Of a stretch of 21,468 nt of DNA, positions 14,300 to 20,839 are shown piece by piece. A program made the translations under genes and the position numbers. The DNA is from Bacillota bacterium (GTDB taxonomy: Bacteria; Bacillota; Clostridia; Christensenellales; SZUA-584), in contig JAEWQS010000018.1 in assembly GCA_023399095.1 (NCBI GenBank), positions 1-21,468 of the forward strand, read 5' to 3'. The notes beneath the pieces were generated by a model. That model was not told the origin of the DNA. It searched no databases and saw nothing but the letters and a program-made list of their open reading frames with translations. Each line of letters starts with the position of its first letter. Position 1 is the stretch's first letter.

Positions 14300-15787
14300 A
14301 TGACAAAGGTGGTTATCATCGGCGCAGGCATCGCGGGGCTGACCTGCGGTACCTATGCACAGCTAAACGGTTTCGATACGCATATCTACGAAATGCACAG
14401 CATTGCGGGCGGAGAATGCACGGGGTGGGACAGAGGTGACTATCACTTCGACGGCTGTATCCATTGGCTGATGGGATCCAAACCCGGCACTGCGCTTCAT
14501 GACATCTGGCGAACCACAGGTGCACTTAACGACGACGTGAAGATCGTCAATCACGATATTTTTGCGCGTTATGAAGAAGGCGACCGTTATGTAAACCTCT
14601 ATACCAACGCCGACAAACTTGAAAAGCATCTGCTTGAGGTTTCTCCTCAGGACAAAAAAGAGATTAAGCGGCTCTGTAAGGCGTTGCGTGCTATGGGCGA
14701 ATTCGGCATGCCCATCGACAAACCGATGGATAAGATGACGGCGGGAGACGGCCTAAAGTTCGCCGCGAAGAACATTGGCAAGCTGGGGCAGCTTAGCTTC
14801 TTCAACAAGACGAGAATGACTGAGTATGTCAAGCTGTTCAAAGATCCGTTGCTGCAACGCGCGATTTTGGGGGCAATTCCCGGCGACTACTACGCCAACG
14901 CGCTGGTGATGTCAATGGCGGGCATGCATGTGGGAGATTCGGGCTATCCCGTTGGCGGATCGCGTGCATTGGCAAAGCGCATGGAACAGCGGTATGTTGA
15001 ACTAGGCGGACAGATTTCCTACAAGAGCCGAGTGGAAAAAATCATTGTTGAGAACGGCAGCGCCAAGGGTATTCGTCTGACAAATGGTGAAGAGGTATTT
15101 GGTGATATCGTGATATCGTGCGCGGATGCCTACGCCACGTTCAACAAAATGCTGGACGGTAAATATACGCCGGACATATACCGGAATCTGTTTGACAACC
15201 CCCATAAGCATTTCACGCCTACCTGTTCCATCGTGTTTATGGGCGTTAACTGCGAGATGACAGATAGTTTGCGCGCCATCAACATTCACCGTGAAAAGGC
15301 TGTTCACATAAACGGGCAGGAATCAGACATGGCGTCACTGCTTAATTACGCATATGACGAGACACTCGCACCCAAGGGTAAAACGGTAATGGCGGCATAT
15401 TACGAAGCGGACTATGACTACTGGAACGCGCTGTATCAGGATAAGGAAAAATACGAGCAGGAGAAGGAGAGTCTGAAGCAGGACGCGATTGACGTGCTTG
15501 TGAAGCGGTATCCGCAGGCTGAGGGCAAGATTGAAAAAACAGATGTGGTGACGCCCATGACATACGTGAAATACTGCGACGCATGGCGCGGCTGCTGGAT
15601 GAGCTGGGGCGACAGCGGCAAAGACATCCCGCGCTATTTCCCGGGCGAGCTCGAAGGGCTCAAAAATTTTCTTCTTGCGGGAATGTGGACACTGCCACCG
15701 GGTGGTTTGCCGGGCGCGGCGGGTGCGGGGCGGTTTGCGGCACACCGCATCACGGAAGCGCAAGGACGAGAATTTAAGACAAAATAG
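14300..15787 (+). CDS. FAD-dependent oxidoreductase, phytoene desaturase (CrtI)-like
   Basis: A 495-aa flavoprotein of the CrtI/amine-oxidase-like superfamily. The Rossmann FAD motif VVIIGAGIAGL (4-14) has Gly8, Gly10 and Gly13, and Glu31 ends the second strand to hold the ribose. ECTGWDRGDYHFDGCIHWL (about 39-57) is the substrate-side motif seen in CrtI-like proteins. A second FAD contact is the C-terminal LLAGMWTLPPGGLPGAAGAG (458-477). No carotenoid genes lie nearby, so the CrtI label gives only the fold; many clostridial relatives have unknown substrates. GGAGGG precedes the ATG by 8 nt. It is the second gene of a TetR operon, which suggests induction by a small lipophilic or stress-related compound (inference). 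Confidence 0.88.
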   Translation: MTKVVIIGAGIAGLTCGTYAQLNGFDTHIYEMHSIAGGECTGWDRGDYHFDGCIHWLMGSKPGTALHDIWRTTGALNDDVKIVNHDIFARYEEGDRYVNLYTNADKLEKHLLEVSPQDKKEIKRLCKALRAMGEFGMPIDKPMDKMTAGDGLKFAAKNIGKLGQLSFFNKTRMTEYVKLFKDPLLQRAILGAIPGDYYANALVMSMAGMHVGDSGYPVGGSRALAKRMEQRYVELGGQISYKSRVEKIIVENGSAKGIRLTNGEEVFGDIVISCADAYATFNKMLDGKYTPDIYRNLFDNPHKHFTPTCSIVFMGVNCEMTDSLRAINIHREKAVHINGQESDMASLLNYAYDETLAPKGKTVMAAYYEADYDYWNALYQDKEKYEQEKESLKQDAIDVLVKRYPQAEGKIEKTDVVTPMTYVKYCDAWRGCWMSWGDSGKDIPRYFPGELEGLKNFLLAGMWTLPPGGLPGAAGAGRFAAHRITEAQGREFKTK

Positions 15788-15803
15788 GGTTTTAGTGATA
15801 AAT

Positions 15804-15862
15804 GGAGGTGGACGATATAGCCGCCTCCTGCGATGAAAAGCCGCCAATACGCGGCTTTTCTT
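15804..15862 (+). terminator. Two tandem hairpins after the FAD oxidoreductase
   Basis: The first hairpin pairs GGAGGTGG (15804-15811) with CCGCCTCC (15821-15828), 8 bp with one G-T. The second pairs GAAAAGCCGC (15835-15844) with GCGGCTTTTC (15851-15860), 10 perfect bp and a 6-nt loop, with TT following. The second is the likely terminator. Confidence 0.75.
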
Positions 15863-15933
15863 GAATCGCCTGTTTGAAAAACGAATGCCTGTATGTTACC
15901 CTAAAGAGAAGCATATAATTAGGGGTGAACATT

Positions 15934-16977
15934 TTGCAAGCGTTTTTGGAACTGGAGTTCTGGAACAACACTGTGCTCGATTATCTGATATTCTTGGGCT
16001 CGCTGATCGCAAGCTTCATATTTTTATTAATTTTCAAACGCATCATTTTGCGCCGCCTCACCAAATGGGCGGAAAAGACGCCCACGTCGCTCGATGATAT
16101 GCTTCTCAAGTCATTTAAAAGATACGTACTGCCGCTGCTCTTTGTCGGCGCGCTATACCTTAACACCAAATGGCTAACGCTAAGCGATGGTGCAGCCAAG
16201 GTGATAGGTGTTATCGCATTGGCCGCGGTGATGATACTCAGTGCGTTGGTCATTTCATCATTGCTCGTTTATCTTTTCAATAAGTATTTTGAAAAAAAGC
16301 ATACTTCGGTCAACAAGCTGGCCATGCGATGGCTTGCTGTCATCATTAAGGCTATCGTTTGGGTCAGCGCACTGCTGCTTTTTCTTGACAATATCGATAT
16401 CAAAATCACGCCAGTACTGGCGGGGCTTGGCATCGGCGGCATCGCTGTGGCGTTTGCGGCGCAGGCGATACTCGAGGACATATTCAGCTTTGTGACGATA
16501 TTCTTCGACCGTCCTTTCGAGATTGACGATTTTATCATCGTGGATGACTTGAGCGGTACGGTGGAGCACATTGGCATCAAGACAACGCGCGTACGCAGTA
16601 TATCGGGTGAGCAGCTTATATTTTCCAACAAAGACCTCACAAACTCGCGCGTACGCAACTACAAGCGCATGCAAAACCGGCGCGTGGTGTTCACGCTGGG
16701 TGTCACGTACGACATGCCTCTTGATAAGCTGAAGGAGATTCCGGCGCTTATCAAGGAGATTATCGACGCAGTGGACAAAACGCAGTTTGACCGTGCTCAT
16801 TTTTATGAGTTCGCGGATTCGAGCCTTAACTTTGAAATTGTTTACTTCGTACTGAGTCAGGATTACGCTGTGTATATGGATGTGCATCAGGATATAAATC
16901 TTGGTATCAAGGAGGCGTTTGACGCGCGCGGCATTGAGTTTGCGTTTCCCACCCAGACGCTGTATTTGCAGAAGTAG
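15934..16977 (+). CDS. MscS-family mechanosensitive ion channel
   Basis: A small-conductance mechanosensitive channel that releases solutes on hypo-osmotic shock, in the cytoplasmic membrane. Numbered from this start, hydrophobic helices lie near 15-37, 65-77, 88-115 and 135-152. They are followed by the pore-lining TM3 and upper beta domain: GLGIGGIAVAFAAQAILEDI (165-184), then FDRPFEIDDFI and SGTVEHIGIKTTRVR. A C-terminal alpha/beta region ends at 347 aa. I prefer the TTG at 15934, because AGGGGTGA (15921-15928) ends 5 nt before it; GTG at 15925 (350 aa) would lie inside that sequence and lacks its own site. A TATAAT at 15914-15919 is too close to be its promoter unless the message is leaderless. 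Monocistronic. Confidence 0.93.
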   Translation: MQAFLELEFWNNTVLDYLIFLGSLIASFIFLLIFKRIILRRLTKWAEKTPTSLDDMLLKSFKRYVLPLLFVGALYLNTKWLTLSDGAAKVIGVIALAAVMILSALVISSLLVYLFNKYFEKKHTSVNKLAMRWLAVIIKAIVWVSALLLFLDNIDIKITPVLAGLGIGGIAVAFAAQAILEDIFSFVTIFFDRPFEIDDFIIVDDLSGTVEHIGIKTTRVRSISGEQLIFSNKDLTNSRVRNYKRMQNRRVVFTLGVTYDMPLDKLKEIPALIKEIIDAVDKTQFDRAHFYEFADSSLNFEIVYFVLSQDYAVYMDVHQDINLGIKEAFDARGIEFAFPTQTLYLQK

Positions 16978-17101
16978 GGGAAGATTTTTATGCCAGCCCG
17001 TTTGGTTTTCACACCCACCCGATTATGATTCAGAGCCGCGCCAGCCGCTTTTGACACGAATGGGATATGACATCACAAACGAACTGTATCATATATGCCA
17101 A

Positions 17102-17140
17102 ATTTCGTCCGATTTTTACACGAAATCACAATATTTTGTG
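17102..17140. repeat. Adjacent inverted repeats before the riboswitch promoter
   Basis: ATTTCGT (17102-17108) and ACGAAAT (17120-17126) are perfect 7-bp arms with an 11-nt loop. Directly next to them, CACAA and TTGTG (17127-17131, 17136-17140) form a second small repeat. They lie just upstream of the -35 box at 17150, so they could be a regulator site or the end of the mscS transcript. Nothing else is evident in 16978-17101. Confidence 0.35.
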
Positions 17141-17149
17141 TATTACCTG

Positions 17150-17178
17150 TTGACAAATACGCAACATCTTTCTATACT
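17150..17178 (+). promoter_or_regulatory. Consensus promoter driving the riboswitch
   Basis: A perfect TTGACA (17150-17155), 17-bp spacer and TATACT (17173-17178). Transcription would start near 17185, about 35 nt before the riboswitch aptamer. Confidence 0.85.
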
Positions 17179-17219
17179 CATTATTAAGGTGCATATCGCG
17201 AGAGACTTTTATGTCCCGC

Positions 17220-17303
17220 CGATAATGGCAAAACAGCCGAAAGGCTGCGACGCAAAGCTAAAGGGCCTAACGCATTTGCCAAAGGCAGCCAGTTACCGAA
17301 GCA
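17220..17303 (+). ncRNA. Cyclic di-GMP-I (GEMM-I) riboswitch aptamer
   Basis: The conserved GEMM-I elements occur in order. Stem P2 is CAGCC (17234-17238) and GGCTG (17243-17247) closed by a GAAA tetraloop (17239-17242). The core GACGCAAAGC (17249-17258) follows, then GGCCTAA (17264-17270), and the 3' element GTTACCGAAG (17292-17301). Compared from memory with Vc2 of Vibrio cholerae, the G before CAAAA (17228) corresponds to G20 and the first C of ACCGAAG to C92, which favours c-di-GMP over cGAMP. It has its own strong promoter. The odd point is what follows: two hairpins and no clear large gene before the convergent VOC gene. Confidence 0.88.
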
Positions 17304-17347
17304 GGGGTTTTTTATTACCTCTGATTGATAATTGAAGAAGTGATGGT

Positions 17348-17372
17348 GCAGACGCTTTGTTCGTCTGCTTAT
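17348..17372 (+). terminator. Hairpin in the riboswitch expression platform
   Basis: GCAGACG (17348-17354) pairs perfectly with CGTCTGC (17362-17368) around a 7-nt loop, followed by TTATT. It begins about 45 nt after the aptamer, the usual place for a riboswitch terminator, but the T tract is short. A smaller stem, AGGGGT with ACCTCT (17303-17320, one G-T), lies between and could be the switching partner. Confidence 0.5.
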
Positions 17373-17397
17373 TGTGGGTCATTTTGAGGGTTTTCCT

Positions 17398-17463
17398 ATG
17401 CGCGCGCGTTGGGTTCGTTCCTCCACGCGTGCGCAGCCACTTTGTTTATTTTATCTCATCTAG
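17398..17463 (+). CDS. Possible 21-residue Arg-rich peptide downstream of the riboswitch
   Basis: An ATG at 17398 with GAGGG (17386-17390) 7 nt upstream opens a 21-codon frame ending in TAG at 17461-17463. The N-terminal half has four Arg in the first twelve residues (MRARWVRSSTR), and the C-terminal end is hydrophobic (CLFYLI). It is the only + strand reading frame with a good ribosome binding site between the riboswitch and the convergent gene. It overlaps a strong hairpin (17399-17435), so it may be a leader peptide, a small protein, or just chance. Low confidence. Confidence 0.25.
   Translation: MRARWVRSSTRAQPLCLFYLI
17399..17435. terminator. Long GC-rich hairpin downstream of the riboswitch
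   Basis: TGCGCGCGCGT (17399-17409) pairs with ACGCGTGCGCA (17425-17435) over 11 bp with one G-T and a 15-nt loop. A T-rich stretch (TTTGTTTATTTTA) follows from 17441. It could be the final terminator of the riboswitch RNA. Confidence 0.45.
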
Positions 17464-17484
17464 GGGGTCTTCACATAGAAGACA

Positions 17485-17519
17485 AAACGCACCGTCTGTG
17501 CTTTACAGGCGGTGCGTTT
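17485..17519 (-). terminator. Terminator of the VOC/AraC operon
   Basis: A 15-bp stem with one G-T pair (17485-17499 with 17505-17519) and a 5-nt loop lies 37 nt past the VOC stop on the minus strand. It is followed there by TTTTG; it can also stop + strand transcription from the riboswitch. Confidence 0.8.
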
Positions 17520-17555
17520 AACTTTGCAGACGCTGGATCAAGAGGAGCGAAGCGA

Positions 17556-18011
17556 TTAGCAAAACTGCTTCACAAATTCAACAGGAAACATGGTGCGCTT
17601 AGCGGTTTCTTCTACACTTAGCCCTTGCTTCAAATACCGCCTTGCGACGCTCTCCATACTTTCCGATACTTCAACGATATATTTGTCATGATCGTAGAAA
17701 CGCATCACACGCTGACCCCACGGATATTCTTTGCTGTGGTGAATAAACACGATGCCATCTGTCGACTTGAGCTTTGCTTCCCATTCATCTAAATCTGTGA
17801 CTTCAAAATAAAGCTGAAAGTTGTCTGGCTTCACTTGCATGTCAAGCTTCTCGCCGACCAGCTCTTCATAGTTGGATTGCAAAGAAAGACCATTTTCAAA
17901 GGATACATGAACGCCCAAATCCAGCATTATCTTTTGCTGCATCACCTTTTCATAAAAATTCTTTGACTTTTCCATATCCAAAACTGAGATTAAGGTACCG
18001 CAATATTTCAT
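17556..18011 (-). CDS. VOC (glyoxalase/bleomycin-resistance/dioxygenase) family protein
   Basis: A 151-aa protein of the vicinal oxygen chelate fold. The N-terminal part CGTLISVLDMEKSKNFYEKV (4-23) is the typical VOC opening strand and helix. FQLYFEVTDLDEWEAKL (about 86-102) starts the second beta-alpha-beta-beta-beta module, and WGQRVMRFYDHDKYIVEVSE (about 118-137) ends it with the usual Glu. The last 25 residues (VARRYLKQGLSVEETAKRT...) look like a short helix-turn-helix-type tail, seen in a subset of these proteins. The substrate (a toxic electrophile, antibiotic or metabolite) cannot be told. It lies 33 nt downstream of an AraC regulator on the same strand and shares its transcript. Confidence 0.85.
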   Translation of the reverse strand: MKYCGTLISVLDMEKSKNFYEKVMQQKIMLDLGVHVSFENGLSLQSNYEELVGEKLDMQVKPDNFQLYFEVTDLDEWEAKLKSTDGIVFIHHSKEYPWGQRVMRFYDHDKYIVEVSESMESVARRYLKQGLSVEETAKRTMFPVEFVKQFC

Positions 18012-18044
18012 ATACTTTCACTCCTGTTTTTTATTCATTGTACA

Positions 18045-18878
18045 TCAGAATTTCGCGATTTGACTGTAAAAATCGGACATGTTGCTGCGGTACTCCTGAG
18101 GTGTGATTCCACATGCGGATGTGAAATCATGGATAAAATGAGACAAGTCATAGTATCCGGTGGTATGGCAGGCATAAGTAACGCTATGCATGGGATTGTG
18201 CAGGAGCTGAATGGCTTTGTTGATACGGACCATACGGGAAAAAGATTTGACACTCATGCCCATGCACTGGTCAAAGATACGGCTTAAGTGCCGCTTACTG
18301 TAATAAACACGGTCGGAGAGCTCCTTGGAGGAAACATTTCCCATACGATCGATAATCATCTGGGTTGCCAGGCTCAATTCGCAAGGGTATGCCGCGTGCA
18401 GGTTTGACAGCAGCAAACGATCAAGATGGGTTATCAGTTCATTCATATTGCGGGCACTGTACAGCGTCTGCGCGAGGCTTGCGTTCAGCTTGGCATTGAC
18501 CATTTCAAAGGGAATTGTCTGGTCGGCCAATTCCTTTTGTTTATCGCCTGTGAATGCATACAAGCCTGCCGGTTGAAATTCAATAATGAACAGCATACAA
18601 AATTGATTGGCCTGGCTGCCAACCATGCAGGGCTTTGAAGATGGCCCGAACAAATCGCTGTATAAGGCGTTGCCGTCATAGGAGAATACCAGCGTCGCAC
18701 TTGCATGAGGTATCACGGTATAGTTGTCCGATATCATGCTTTTGCTGGGGCAGGTGATGGTGTAATTTGAAATCAAGCTGCGCAGCGACGGGTGCGGCAA
18801 AAGATAGATAAAATCTTCTGCACAAACCAAAACGCGGTGCGTTTCATTAAACTTAAGTATATCTTTTTTGGTTATCAT
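18045..18878 (-). CDS. AraC-family transcriptional regulator
   Basis: A 277-aa activator-type regulator. The N-terminal part (about 20-160) is a small sensor region of the kind found in DUF6597-like AraC proteins (LLPHPSLRSLISNYT, then VIPHASATLVFSYDG). The C-terminal 100 residues hold two helix-turn-helix units: VSSKELSDRVYYSKRHLSRIF followed by HSVTYACHTTGYYDLSHFIHDF and CGITPQEYR. The ATG at 18878 was chosen; a TTG one codon upstream is possible, and the ribosome binding site is weak (GGGCG). It heads a two-gene operon with the VOC gene, which it probably controls. A 9-nt repeat GCCCATCAT at 18888-18896 and 18948-18956 lies in its upstream region. Confidence 0.92.
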   Translation of the reverse strand: MITKKDILKFNETHRVLVCAEDFIYLLPHPSLRSLISNYTITCPSKSMISDNYTVIPHASATLVFSYDGNALYSDLFGPSSKPCMVGSQANQFCMLFIIEFQPAGLYAFTGDKQKELADQTIPFEMVNAKLNASLAQTLYSARNMNELITHLDRLLLSNLHAAYPCELSLATQMIIDRMGNVSSKELSDRVYYSKRHLSRIFDQCMGMSVKSFSRMVRINKAIQLLHNPMHSVTYACHTTGYYDLSHFIHDFTSACGITPQEYRSNMSDFYSQIAKF

Positions 18879-18977
18879 CAATTACACGCCCATCATTTTA
18901 TATGTGCCGCTATTTAAAAGATCTATTTCCCCTCATTTTACCATGAAGCCCATCATGAATCCAGCGATTTATTTGGT

Positions 18978-19006
18978 CATTCTGAACGCAGTGAAGAATC
19001 TGTCTG
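18978..19006 (+). repeat. Dispersed 29-nt repeat, copy 1
   Basis: This 29-nt stretch begins CATTCTGAACGCAG and ends GAATCTGTCTG. It matches the reverse complement of 20412-20440 at 27 of 29 positions, with weaker similarity outside. Its core folds as ATTCT (18979-18983) with AGAAT (18995-18999), flanked inside by GA/GA and an AC-GT pair. It resembles the CATTCTGAGCG...GAAGAATC sequences that recur in many bacterial genomes (from memory). Confidence 0.6.
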
Positions 19007-19094
19007 TTTAGCAAAAGTAAAGACCGTTGGCATCGGCAGGGATATCGAATCAAAAGCAAAAGAAGAAAAACCTCTTGTTTTTTCTGATTATTTA

Positions 19095-19121
19095 TTCGAA
19101 TATTCGAAATTGTGGTACAAT
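19095..19121 (+). promoter_or_regulatory. yqeY promoter with a 14-bp palindrome between -35 and -10
   Basis: TGGTACAAT (19113-19121) is an extended -10 box (TG-N-TACAAT). No clear -35 is present; instead a perfect palindrome TTCGAATATTCGAA (19095-19108) fills the space 7 bp upstream of the -10. This is a likely operator for an unknown regulator. The 5' leader to the ATG is about 70 nt. Confidence 0.55.
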
Positions 19122-19198
19122 CAGATTGGCAGATATGGCCAACGATCTCAGAGCCTTTAAATGATAAATATCACATCAGAACAGAAGGGAGAATAACG

Positions 19199-19645
19199 AT
19201 GACAAAGATTGATTTGGTAAGAAAAGAAATGATGGAGGCTTTAAAAGCAGGCAAAGCCAAGCGCAAGGAGGCCCTTTCGCTGCTACTTTCGGCGCTCAAA
19301 TCAAAGCAGATCGACAAACGCAGTGATTTGACCGAGGATGAAGAAAACGCAGTGGTTTTTAAGGAGATCAAGAGCGCACAGGAAGCGATTGATACCGCGC
19401 CAGCAAGCCGTACGGACATCATCGATGAGAACAGGTTCAAAATTGATGTCTACTCTGAGTTTGCGCCGAAGCTGATGGGCGAAGACGAGATTAAGGCGGT
19501 CATTCAAGATGTTTTGAATCAGATTGGCATTGAAAAGCCAAAGCCTTCGGACAAGGGAACGATCATGAAGGCCTTGATGCCGCTTGTCAAGGGCAAGGCT
19601 GACGGTAAGCACATCAACAAGCTTCTTGAGGAGACGATGAAATAG
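19199..19645 (+). CDS. yqeY: GatB/YqeY domain protein
   Basis: A 148-aa cytoplasmic protein of the YqeY family, which shares an all-helical domain with the C-terminal part of the amidotransferase subunit GatB. The N-terminal helical bundle has the family pattern KAGKAKRKEALSLLLSALKS (about 16-35). The C-terminal small domain (about 90-148) includes DKGTIMKALMPLVKGKADGK, a hallmark close to the end. The cellular role is unproven; a link to tRNA-dependent amidation or tRNA binding is assumed from the GatB similarity. I chose the ATG at 19199 behind AAGGGAG; a longer frame from 19112 begins inside the promoter. It is single or co-transcribed with the lipoprotein gene 93 nt downstream. Confidence 0.95.
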   Translation: MTKIDLVRKEMMEALKAGKAKRKEALSLLLSALKSKQIDKRSDLTEDEENAVVFKEIKSAQEAIDTAPASRTDIIDENRFKIDVYSEFAPKLMGEDEIKAVIQDVLNQIGIEKPKPSDKGTIMKALMPLVKGKADGKHINKLLEETMK

Positions 19646-19738
19646 AAAGCAACGGTATAAACGTAGCTTCGCGTTATTTCTATGGGAACTTTTCAGTGTG
19701 CAAACACGTCATATAAAAAAAGAATAAGAGGAGCTTAA

Positions 19739-20191
19739 ATGAAAACGAGTATTAGAATGATTATCATCATGGTTTTCATGCTGACGATGACGGCCTGTGC
19801 GCAGGCCCCTGATATCGACAGTCTTGCCCTTTCTGAACATGGTGAACTGGCTGATGCGGGCGTTGTGATGCGCATCGCCGACGAAACGGTGACCACAGAG
19901 ACCGATACGGTGGTGATTGAATACACCAATAATACGGATATTGAGTTCGTGTTTGGAGAAGAGCCGCGGCTGGAAATCGAGAGCGAGGGAGGCTGGTACG
20001 TTGTGCCCGTGAAGGAAGCTGCCGCTTGGGAGGATATCGGTTATATACTGCCGCCAAACGAGAGTGAAGAAAAGGAGTTCTCACTGAAATTCTTTTATGA
20101 GAATCTGAACCCAGACCACTATCGAATCGTCAAAACATTTTTTGCGGACGGTAACAGTACGGCTGCAGCTGTCGAGTTTGACATACAATAA
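19739..20191 (+). CDS. Lipoprotein with an Ig-like (Big_14-like) domain
   Basis: A 150-aa exported protein. The signal peptide (1-19) is hydrophobic and ends in the lipobox LTMTAC with Cys20, so it should be lipid-anchored on the outer face of the membrane. The rest (about 40-150) resembles the small bacterial Ig-like domain found in many clostridial lipoproteins. Its signature is a TVVIEYTNNTDIEFVFGEE segment, a GGWYVVPV strand, AAWEDIGYILPPN, and YRIVKTFF near the end. It probably folds as a beta sandwich and may bind a cell-surface partner, but no function is known. AGAGGAG 7 nt before the ATG is a good ribosome binding site. GC-rich hairpins follow the stop codon. Confidence 0.85.
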   Translation: MKTSIRMIIIMVFMLTMTACAQAPDIDSLALSEHGELADAGVVMRIADETVTTETDTVVIEYTNNTDIEFVFGEEPRLEIESEGGWYVVPVKEAAAWEDIGYILPPNESEEKEFSLKFFYENLNPDHYRIVKTFFADGNSTAAAVEFDIQ

Positions 20192-20197
20192 TATGAC

Positions 20198-20282
20198 GCC
20201 GCTGAAGCGGCAATTTGTAATTGTGAATATGGCCTAACCAACATATGACGAATGCGACGCACTGCCCGGCGGTGCGTTTTTT
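20198..20282 (+). terminator. Hairpin and intrinsic terminator after the lipoprotein gene
   Basis: A small stem GCCGC/GCGGC (20198-20202, 20207-20211) comes first. The real terminator is ACGCACTGC (20257-20265) with GCGGTGCGT (20269-20277), 9 bp with one G-T, followed by a T run to 20282. The rest of 20283-20559 holds only repeat copy 2 and AT-rich DNA. Confidence 0.85.
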
Positions 20283-20411
20283 ATATCACGGAACTCTATG
20301 TCCAGTGCGGATGAAGACAAACGATCAGATCATGCAAATATACACTGCCATTCATTCCACTGAGTAGTGAACTCATAAAGCGACTGAAAATCTATTATGT
20401 GTTCTACTTAG

Positions 20412-20440
20412 CAGACAGATTCTTCACTGTGTTTAGAATG
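20412..20440 (-). repeat. Dispersed 29-nt repeat, copy 2 (inverted)
   Basis: Read on the minus strand it matches copy 1 (18978-19006) at 27 of 29 positions; the two differences are both G to A. The pair encloses yqeY and the lipoprotein gene, about 1.4 kb apart in opposite orientation. Confidence 0.6.
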
Positions 20441-20565
20441 AAATAATAAATTTGGTCTGTCCGTGGCTGCGCGCATATGGTTATTAGTTGAGGATAATGG
20501 TCAAATATGTTACATTATACTTGATAAATCTTATATATACAAAACAATGAAGGGGGTATGTGAAA

Positions 20566-20787
20566 ATGGCTGAAAAAGATATTGAGAAGCTCACCATAAA
20601 CGACAGTGAATTGGATGCAATTAGAGGTGGTGTTGGGCTAAAGAAGGATGGCGGCTTTTTTACCCTGACCAGCAAATGCAGCAATTGCGGCTGCGCGGAT
20701 TTCAAAGTAAAATGGATCAATGATTATATGAATACCATTCTCGTACAATGCAAGGAATGCGGAACGCAATATACGATGGACAATTGA
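20566..20787 (+). CDS. Double-glycine-leader peptide with a zinc-ribbon-like core (candidate secreted or RiPP-type precursor)
   Basis: A 73-aa peptide. The ATG at 20566 has AAGGGGG 9 nt upstream. Residues 1-22 fit a double-glycine leader closely: hydrophobic Ile11 (-12), Glu15 (-8), Leu16 (-7), Ile19 (-4), then Arg20, Gly21 and Gly22. Such leaders are cut after GG by a peptidase-containing ABC exporter. The predicted core of 51 residues has five cysteines: Cys38, Cys41, Cys43, Cys62 and Cys65. The pattern CxxCG ... CxxCG, spaced by about 20 residues, is that of a zinc ribbon, which is odd for a bacteriocin. No exporter or modification enzyme lies in the window. A YdeI/OmdA-type protein gene follows 52 nt later. 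Alternatively the GG is chance and this is a small zinc-ribbon protein. Confidence 0.6.
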   Translation: MAEKDIEKLTINDSELDAIRGGVGLKKDGGFFTLTSKCSNCGCADFKVKWINDYMNTILVQCKECGTQYTMDN

Positions 20788-20839
20788 TTTTAGGCAAAGG
20801 GTATTCTAAAACCTCATGGATATATGAGAGGATATAGAT

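Noticed and set aside
15335..15847. Minus-strand open frame of 170 codons over the FAD oxidoreductase
   Set aside because: Low-complexity Arg/His/Cys-rich antisense translation; the sense gene is convincing.
16901..17335. Plus-strand open frame of 144 codons running from mscS through the riboswitch
   Set aside because: It starts inside mscS, crosses a consensus promoter and the riboswitch aptamer, and shows no protein-like pattern.
17409..17621. Plus-strand open frame of 70 codons from TTG 17409
   Set aside because: It starts in a hairpin without a ribosome binding site and runs through a terminator and antisense into the VOC gene.
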